64,000 nucleotides of DNA from Combretum micranthum (lineage: Eukaryota > Streptophyta > Magnoliopsida > Myrtales > Combretaceae). A model generated the notes under the pieces. The model did no database searches. It was given only the letters and a program-made list of their open reading frames with translations, and was not told where the DNA came from. Shown piece by piece: positions 57,942 through 64,000 of the stretch. Made by a program: the position numbers and the translations under genes. Each line of letters starts with the position of its first letter. Position 1 is the first letter of the stretch. The stretch is from the NCBI GenBank assembly GCA_024138025.1, contig JAMXBD010000687.1, positions 620,001 to 684,000 on the forward strand. The letters run 5' to 3'.

Positions 57942-58214
57942 GCTAGAAATTTTTTTAGGGTTTTTGGCCTTCGGCTCTGTTCAACCACCAGGAAACCAGT
58001 TACCCTCCCACCTTTTTAACGGGAGATCACCAGGACACTCCTGCCCAAAATTGGGTGGGGCAGGCGACCTACCAATAAGGTCCTAACACACCAGTAAGGA
58101 TCGAGTCCTGACCACAAATTATAGAGAGATACTTTTGCCTGTGGTAAGAATCGATCCCAAGACCTCGTGGTCCAAGGGCGATTGCCCTTGCCAACTGAGC
58201 CAACTCATGCTGGT
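57910..58214 (-). mobile_element. tRNA-derived SINE with 15-bp target duplication
   Basis: On the minus strand it starts ACCAGCATGAGTTGGCTCAG. A pol III A box (TGGCTCAGTTGGC, about 58201-58189) and a B box-like GGGATCGATTC (about 58157-58147) are visible, then a body without coding content, then a poly(A) tail (T-run 57928-57942) followed by (TA)n. The 15-bp ACACATAGGATATAT flanks both sides (57895-57909 and 58215-58229), proving retroposition. The plus-strand ORF 57892-58086 is spurious. Confidence 0.88.
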
Positions 58215-58506
58215 ACACATAGGATATATTAAAACAAACAGCTTTCAAAATGTTTTATGCTACTTTTTAGGAGAACAAAAAGTGATCATTTTCTACAAAT
58301 TCGAGAGACTTTAACTACATCTAATATAAATCATGTAGTTAAACGCATTTTCAAACTAATTATAAGATATAAGACACCTATTCAAGGTATAGTTGTAAAA
58401 ATTGCGATTTTACTATTCATTAAAATACATAGAATTAATAAAACAGGTAAAATCATACACTGAGATTCATAATTTTACTTAAAGTCTATACCTATGCAAT
58501 TTAAAA

Positions 58507-58528
58507 TATATATATATATATATATATA
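58507..58528. repeat. (TA)n microsatellite
   Basis: Uninterrupted TA repeat of about 22 bases in AT-rich DNA. Confidence 0.9.
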
Positions 58529-59399
58529 ATATCACAAACTCATGTAATTATAAGTTTGACTCGTGATTTTCACAACTATCATAAGGGATCATGATAAATG
58601 AAACATCAATAAGTTTAAAATAATTACTTGGTAATATAATTTTTCCAATACAATGAACCCCACTCCACAGCAAAAGCATTAGCTTCTGAATAAACATGAA
58701 ATTTTGCAAGAAGATAACCTCGTCGGAATGCAGTGTCTCATGAGATTTTTCTAAAGCTCTTAAGCTTAACTTTGTTCAGATTTATGAGATCAATTAGAGA
58801 CAAAGAGTTAGTAGGGTATAGCCCCACTTTCATTACATAACCATGAGTCATCGTCTACCCTTGCATACATTCTAGGATTATTAACAAAAGAGAAAACATA
58901 TTTAACATGGTCTTTAAACATGATAGGAGAATTCAAAAGTGCAGGCATTTGGGCAAACCTCTGGTGGAACAAAAAGCACAGTTTCATCTTCCATCTCCGC
59001 ATATGGTAGCTTTGTCAACCTATCTGCAATCTTGTTAGCAAGCCTAGAGACAAAAAGACTATGGTTTTGTCAAGATAACACTTCTTTTCCCTGCATGCAT
59101 CAATAGGATGAAAGAATTTGTTCGTGTTAAGATGTTTACTTTTCAACAAATTAAAAGCATTAAGGGAATCTATGATGAGATACAAATCTTTAAACCCTAG
59201 ATTGATGCTGTGTTTTAATCCCCAATAGATCACCCATATTTTTGTACTTAAGATATCGATTCAACCTACGTTTTGGTGAAATCCATTTTCTAATCACCTC
59301 TTTCATCTAGCATTGCTCCTGCTATTACAATTGCATTTTGTCTTCTTAATGCATCTAGATAGATGGTGATCTTTGTTTACTAGGGTATTGAACAAGCTA

Positions 59400-59880
59400 T
59401 CGGTGTTTTGTTTAGACTAACTTTATTTCTTTTAAACACAATGTTTGGCAATTTTGTAAAGGGTGGAAAGTTGCAGAAATGAGCGAAAAGAAAAGAGTAG
59501 AAAAGGGAATAAATGAAAATGAAATGCGTAGAATATTTATATTGTGTTTGGTAATTTACGAAAGAAGTAGAAGGAAGAAGAAAAATTAAGCTAATATTTG
59601 ACTAAATTACCCCTTCTAGCTTATTTTTGCTCTTCATTTAGCAAGGACGGAATGGAATTTTATTGCACCATTCACCATTTCCCCAGCTTTATGCCTGACT
59701 TTGGAAAGAAAAGGGAGAGGGGTCAAAGTGAAAAGAATTTCATCCATTTCACTAGCTTTCGTTTCATTCCCATCATACTAAACACAAATTTTTCATATCT
59801 TTTTGTTCACTTCTCCAGCTTTCATTCCACTTCTACTCTGCTAAACAAAACGTTAAGGGGTCCACATTTCTATTATTACA
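59400..59880. mobile_element. MITE-like insertion inside the LINE (boundaries approximate)
   Basis: The segment carries 'TGTTTTGTTTAGACTAAC', 'TGTTTGGCAATTTTG' on the left and 'CTCTGCTAAACAAAACG' on the right, inverted 'TTTGTTTAG'/'GTTTGGC'-type ends, between LINE blocks. It is partly purine-rich (59465-59580). The target duplication is not resolved. Confidence 0.5.
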
Positions 59881-59989
59881 TTTTAAATTTAGCCTAATTA
59901 GAGCTTTCGTTCCACTTATACTCTGCCAAACACAACATTAAGGGGTCCACATTTCTATTACAACATTTTAAATTTTTAGCCTAATTAGG
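59818..59989. repeat. 85-bp tandem duplication
   Basis: Units at 59818-59902 and 59903-59989 share 'TTCCACTT.TACTCTGC.AAAC' and 'TTAAGGGGTCCACATTTCTA' and end in 'AGCCTAATTAG'. It lies at the right edge of the MITE-like insertion. Confidence 0.9.
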
Positions 59990-61620
59990 GATTGGGGTTT
60001 TTCCCTTGGTAAATGATTTCATTCATTTCCATCCATATATATTGGAGACCCATGGTGAAGATTAAGACCATAGTGTGCTTTTGATGCTTCACAATTTTCT
60101 TGGTAGTTGGGAGTTTGTTGTCATCCATGATTTAAAAGTAAGCGATTATCATTAGTTGAGATTGGCATTTCCAATTGCTCTTAGATGGCTTTTACTAAGA
60201 GGCATAATCTTAATGAGTGTTCAATATTCTCGTTTGCTTGTTTACATTTAAGGCATGCATCCAGGAGTTTGAGTATTATTTGCTTTCATTATTTTCCCGA
60301 ATGGTAAAATATTGTTTAAGGCTCTCCATATGATCAGCTTAGACTATGGAAAAAGTGGGGAGGTCCAGATCCATCTATAATCTTCAATTGCCTAGGTTTG
60401 GCATTCCAATTGTTTATAAATGTTAAATAATTGGATGGTTTTTGCTGTATTATTTTTAATCATAATTTGATCTTCTTGATTAGACTGCAACATTATTGGA
60501 ACTAATTGTTCTTTTTGCCACTCACTAACGGGGTATTGGATGATCTCTTCATTCCATATAGTTTTAGCTTTCCAACATTGATTCACTGTTAAATAGAGAG
60601 TCTCATCCTTCATTGGACCATAAAAAATTTTATGAAGAGGTCCTAGGGATGACTATTTGTCTGTCCATAATTTTTCTTATTGCCATTTCCAATCATAGAG
60701 TTTCCATTTTTTATTATCTAGTCATACTCTTCAACTATCTCTTTCCATAAAGATGAATCTGATGATGTATATCTTCATGACTCTCCACGGATCCTATTGT
60801 TATATCTTTCTTTTAATAACTTCATAATGTTTAACTATTTAGGAATTCAAAGGCACGTTTAACTTGCCATGCTTAGGATTTTCTCGTAAGATTTGTTAGT
60901 CCCAATCCATCTACTTCCTTAGATAAGGTCCCCTTTTCCCATGAAAACTAATGTGTTTTTGTAATGTGATTTTCCTCATTCCAAATGAATTGTTATTTGA
61001 TCAACTTTGGTAATTACCTTCCAAGGAAATTTTGATACTTGCAAGAAATAATCCGGTATGGATTGTAAGTTGGCTTTTGCTAGTATTAGTCTCCCAACCA
61101 TACTTAGAAATTGTCGTTTCCAACCAGCCAATTTACTTTGAATTTTCTCTATAAACTCATAGCTTTAGTTGGTTCTCAGCTTATTACCTTTATTGACTGG
61201 GAATCCTAGGTATTTGCCCATAGAACCAACCATTTGTAGCCTTATTGATGCTCTTAGCTCCTATCTTAATTCCTTCTTTATATTTAGTGTGAAATAAATT
61301 TTTGATTTGATCCGGTTCACCTTTAATCTTGACCATTTACCAAAGGTCTTTATTACTTACTTGACTGTGTTTAAAGATTTTTTGGTCGTCGCTCTTGCCA
61401 TTGAGATAACATCATCTGAAAAAAGTAATTGTGAGAGCTTATAGTTTGTTTTTCTTATATTGATAGGTTCCCAACGCTTAGATTGGACTTTATGTTCAAT
61501 CAATCTTGATAACATTTCCATTCCCATAATAAATAGGTATGATGAGATGTGATCTCTTAGTGAATAGGACTCAGTACCACTTTAATTAAATGCTAAACTC
61601 ACGATAGCTCCAAGATTTAC

Positions 61621-62560
61621 AATTCAACAAGGGCATAATTAGTAACCCACTCACTTTTCCAACAAATCAACCGCTCCAACCTTTACTTCACCATGACCGT
61701 GAGAAATCCATTTGCTGTAGATACAAGATGCACCTTTTTCTATGTTCATGATGCAGGATGCAAGATGCACCTTTTTCCATTTTCATGATTCACACAAGGC
61801 CAAACAATGGAAGTTTAATTATTAGCATATAATGGACGTATAAATTATTACTGCAATTTAATTATTGTTGCAATTAGATTATGACAATTAATTTTGTTTT
61901 GTTTTACTTAATAATTTATGTTAGCCTTTCTTTCTTTTTCTTTTTTCAGTTATTATTTATTTAGGCTAACATTTATTATTTTCTTGTTTTATCCTTACAT
62001 AACTTAAGAGACTTTTATAAAACCATATAAGCTTTCCTAACACTCTTTAGGGAAGTTTTCTTGCTGCTTTGACTAATTTTAATAAAGAGAAGATTATAGC
62101 CTCTTACTATTTTGCTTTTGTGCACAAACCAACAGATTATGTTTAAACCTCTTTTTCTACACATTAGTTTTTCCTTAGATTGATTACAAAAACATAACAT
62201 GTATTTTAACTAATTTATAAATACATGACTTATGTTATCATTACTTTTATTTAACAAATAGATTACCCATATTTTATACAAAAGCATCAAGATTATTTAA
62301 TAATTTTATAATGACAAATATTAATATTTTATTAATAAAAAATTAATTTTTACATTTTTTCAAATTTCTCATTTTTTAAAAAAAAATAACTTTTAATATT
62401 TATTTTATTTTATTTTGCAATACTTTTTATTAAATTAATTTTTTTTTTAAATCAATAAGACTAACGCCTCTTCAATAGTATCATAAAACCAGGTCACCTA
62501 ATTATAATAAAAAAATAAGATGGATCGTATGTGTGTTTATACATTTGTCAAAACACATAT
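61621..62560. other. Intergenic AT-rich DNA with a 37-bp tandem repeat
   Basis: No gene. 61724-61760 and 61761-61793 are two copies of CAAGATGCACCTTTTTC..., differing at few bases. The region 62220-62460 is very AT-rich. Confidence 0.7.
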
Positions 62561-63581
62561 CATACTTTTAAAATTAAGCCGCAAAATTCCTATGATACAA
62601 AACACCCAGACACATTCAAAAAGTAATTTCTTCAACTCTGAGTGCCTTCAAGAGGCTAGCCTCATGCTGATAAAGTCCAGTGTAGTTTTTTAAAGTTTCC
62701 TCCTTTCTTCATTGTAACCTTAAAACTTCAATCATGTCAACTTCAGAGAACTACAATAACACGATTTTGCTCCAATTTCACAACCGTTTCATGGCTAGCA
62801 GCACACAAACATGGAACAGAACAGAACCCCATGTACTCACCCCCAAGTTCAAAGAGTAGAACTAATAATGTTGGCTGCAAGCCCCATCAACCCCAGAAAA
62901 TAGAAATTCAGACATATTTGCAACAGTACAATAATCGAGAATCATCGTTACACCACATCAAAGCATTTATGAATAATGCGTTTTACATGAGTACAGCAGA
63001 GAAAGGGAGCAAAAGTGCCATACAGATTATCATCGCTCCAGAGCAATCAATACCCAGTTTAGAAGAAAGCAAGGAAAGATATTACACTACAGTTTGAAGA
63101 GGTGCACCGAAAGGGAGAGGAAGGGAGGAGAGGTGAGGAGGGAGAGGAGAGAGGGCAAGAGAGGGCGAGAGGCTCTCGTAAATACATTTAGAATTGCGCT
63201 ATTTAGTCCAGCAAAAATTTCCCAGATGGGGAAGTTCATGTTATGGTGGTGAAATTGAGGACAATCCCTCTTTTCTTCAAGGGACCATGTTACAATGTAA
63301 TGTATACATACAAGTATAGCTGGTCCTCCAAGCAGTGTGACAGAATTTATTCACTGCCAGGAAAAACAAGCAACAGAAATGTAAGACAGATGTGAATTAA
63401 TTTGAACCAATGCATACCCTATAGTCACACCTCCAACAATTCGTATCTTCAAAATTTACTCCACCAATGCCCACATGAAGATCGATGATAACTACAGAGG
63501 AGTTGTGATATTCCCTAATAACTTTTCAGCGTTTCATAGGTCATAAAACATATACCTACACTTGGTACCACCTTGTAGTAC
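62561..63581 (-). other. Probable 3' UTR/downstream region of the right-edge gene
   Basis: Composition is less AT-rich than the neighbouring intergenic DNA. A minus-strand AATAAA at 63352-63347 lies 230 bases past the stop codon and could end the transcript. A purine-rich tract (63108-63172, GGGAGAGGAAGGGAGGAGAG-type) is CT-rich on the minus strand. The plus-strand ORF 62831-63097 has no recognisable domain. I cannot tell whether a second transcript lies here. Confidence 0.4.
63347..63352 (-). terminator. Candidate poly(A) signal of the right-edge gene
   Basis: Minus-strand AATAAA, 230 bases downstream of the TGA at 63584-63582. Confidence 0.45.
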
Positions 63582-63729
63582 TCAGGCAAGATCCTCTGTT
63601 ATAAACCTCGGAACCTCCTCCTTGATTATGTGGTTGAAGGTACCAAAAAGACCTGTCTGATAAACACGAGCCCGGCCACCTGCACCTTCCAACTGCTTCC
63701 GCCGCCTCACCAATCTAATGGAAATGTAG
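63582..63729 (-). CDS. Last coding exon of an unrecognised host gene (partial)
   Basis: A good acceptor (TGATTTGCAG) on the minus strand precedes an exon that reads YISIRLVRRRKQLEGAGG, RARVYQTGLFGTFNHIIKEE and VPRFITEDLA, then TGA (63584-63582). The exon has balanced codon composition unlike the surrounding AT-rich DNA, a basic patch (RLVRRRK) and no similarity to transposon domains, so it is most likely the C-terminus of a host protein. The upstream exons were not identified in the remaining 270 bases and probably lie beyond the window. The apparent ORF upstream of the acceptor (to 63791) is intron. I do not recognise the family and assign no function. Confidence 0.6.
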
Positions 63730-64000
63730 CTGCAAATCACAATACATGAATACAAGTTAAGCTTCAAAAATATCATCTTGTATGTTGACAATTATAATCA
63801 ACATATCATCCACTCAGACTTCCAACCCGCATGGCGCCTTAAAATGAAATTGACATAGCTTATCATCCAGCAGTTCACAACAGACATGGAAGTCATAGTA
63901 ACACCATTTCCTCATATCAATATATTTTATGCTAAATTAATGATAAACTGCTAACAATACAAAGCATTTCAACAGATGAATGAATATAAAGTAAACATCA

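Larger units (their letters stand above)
58650..61620 (-). pseudogene. L1-type LINE ORF2 pseudogene, interrupted by a MITE
   Basis: Sense direction is right to left. 61560-61400: 'SSYLFIMGMEMLSRLIEHKVQSKRWEPI' and 'KLSQLLFSDDVISMARATTKN', the RT region with an (F/Y)xDD-type box reading FSDD; downstream decayed text to about 60880. Near 60400-60250: 'DYRWIWTSPLFP', 'KLIIWRALNNILPFGKI' (zf-RVT). After the insertion at 59400-59880 comes the RNase H-like domain: 'RRQNAIVIAGAMLDERGD' (about 59350), 'GLKHSINLGFKDLYLIIDSLNAFNLL' (59230-59150), and the tail 'LTRLQIG*QSY', 'CPNALLNS'-like, 'FVNNPRMYARVDDDSW'. Many stops and shifts; 5'-truncated. It is a dead copy. Confidence 0.8.

Noticed and set aside
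62831..63097. 88-residue plus-strand ORF starting MYSPPSSKS
   Set aside because: It runs antisense to the likely 3' UTR of the right-edge gene, with no domain and no splice context.
1..64000. CRISPR arrays, bacterial operons, riboswitches
   Set aside because: No regularly spaced direct repeats or prokaryotic gene arrangement; introns, LTR retrotransposons and SINE/LINE elements show nuclear plant DNA.
1..64000. Integrated pararetrovirus or other viral sequence
   Set aside because: All reverse-transcriptase regions have Ty1/copia, Ty3/gypsy or LINE domain order; no movement or coat protein motifs were seen.
1..64000. tRNA or rRNA genes
   Set aside because: The only tRNA-like text is the SINE head and the retroelement primer-binding site; no cloverleaf-sized gene was found.

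Overview
The window is nuclear DNA from a flowering plant, most likely a eudicot. It is AT-rich, gene-poor and dominated by transposable elements. Evidence: chromovirus-type Ty3/gypsy and Tnt1-like Ty1/copia elements, L1-type LINE remnants, a tRNA-derived SINE, several MITE families, and one intron-rich host gene whose closest recognisable relatives are plant DA1/DAR proteins. I cannot name the species.

Layout. 1-11.4 kb is a retrotransposon nest: the 3' end of a plus-strand chromovirus with its 2.7-kb LTR, which cuts a minus-strand gag pseudogene; a solo LTR (3808-5374); a copia-like LTR remnant; and a long, old chromovirus-type LTR ending at 11384. 12223-22651 is one degenerate minus-strand Ty1/copia element with a 5-bp target duplication (AAAAC). 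Its 3' LTR carries a hAT MITE and its RT carries a solo LTR. 22810-27991 is a compact minus-strand Ty3/gypsy chromovirus with matching LTRs and target duplication ATATG. 28.1-29.9 kb is another eroded LTR. 30-33.5 kb has no supportable gene.

33832-39002 holds the only near-complete host gene: a 12-exon minus-strand homologue of DA1-RELATED 2 (UIM-like motif, LIM domain, DA1-type HEXXH zinc peptidase). It has MITEs in two introns and a one-base frameshift in the LIM exon. 40-58 kb is intergenic and rich in elements: CACTA, Mutator-like, Harbinger-like and hAT MITEs, a LINE fragment, a 3.05-kb solo LTR (44588-47635, TSD TAAAA) and a SINE with a 15-bp TSD. 58.6-61.6 kb is a LINE ORF2 pseudogene. 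The right edge holds the last coding exon (63729-63582, minus) of a second host gene that I do not recognise.

There is no operon-like logic here: apart from the two host genes, everything I can support is mobile-element debris in layers. I found no convincing evidence of a new biological system. The most informative signals are precise nested-insertion footprints, a GC-rich CGCYGGCG-type island shared by several LTRs, a recurrent Mutator-like MITE family, a MULE-like element with strongly strand-biased internal sequence, and the frameshift in the DAR2-like gene.
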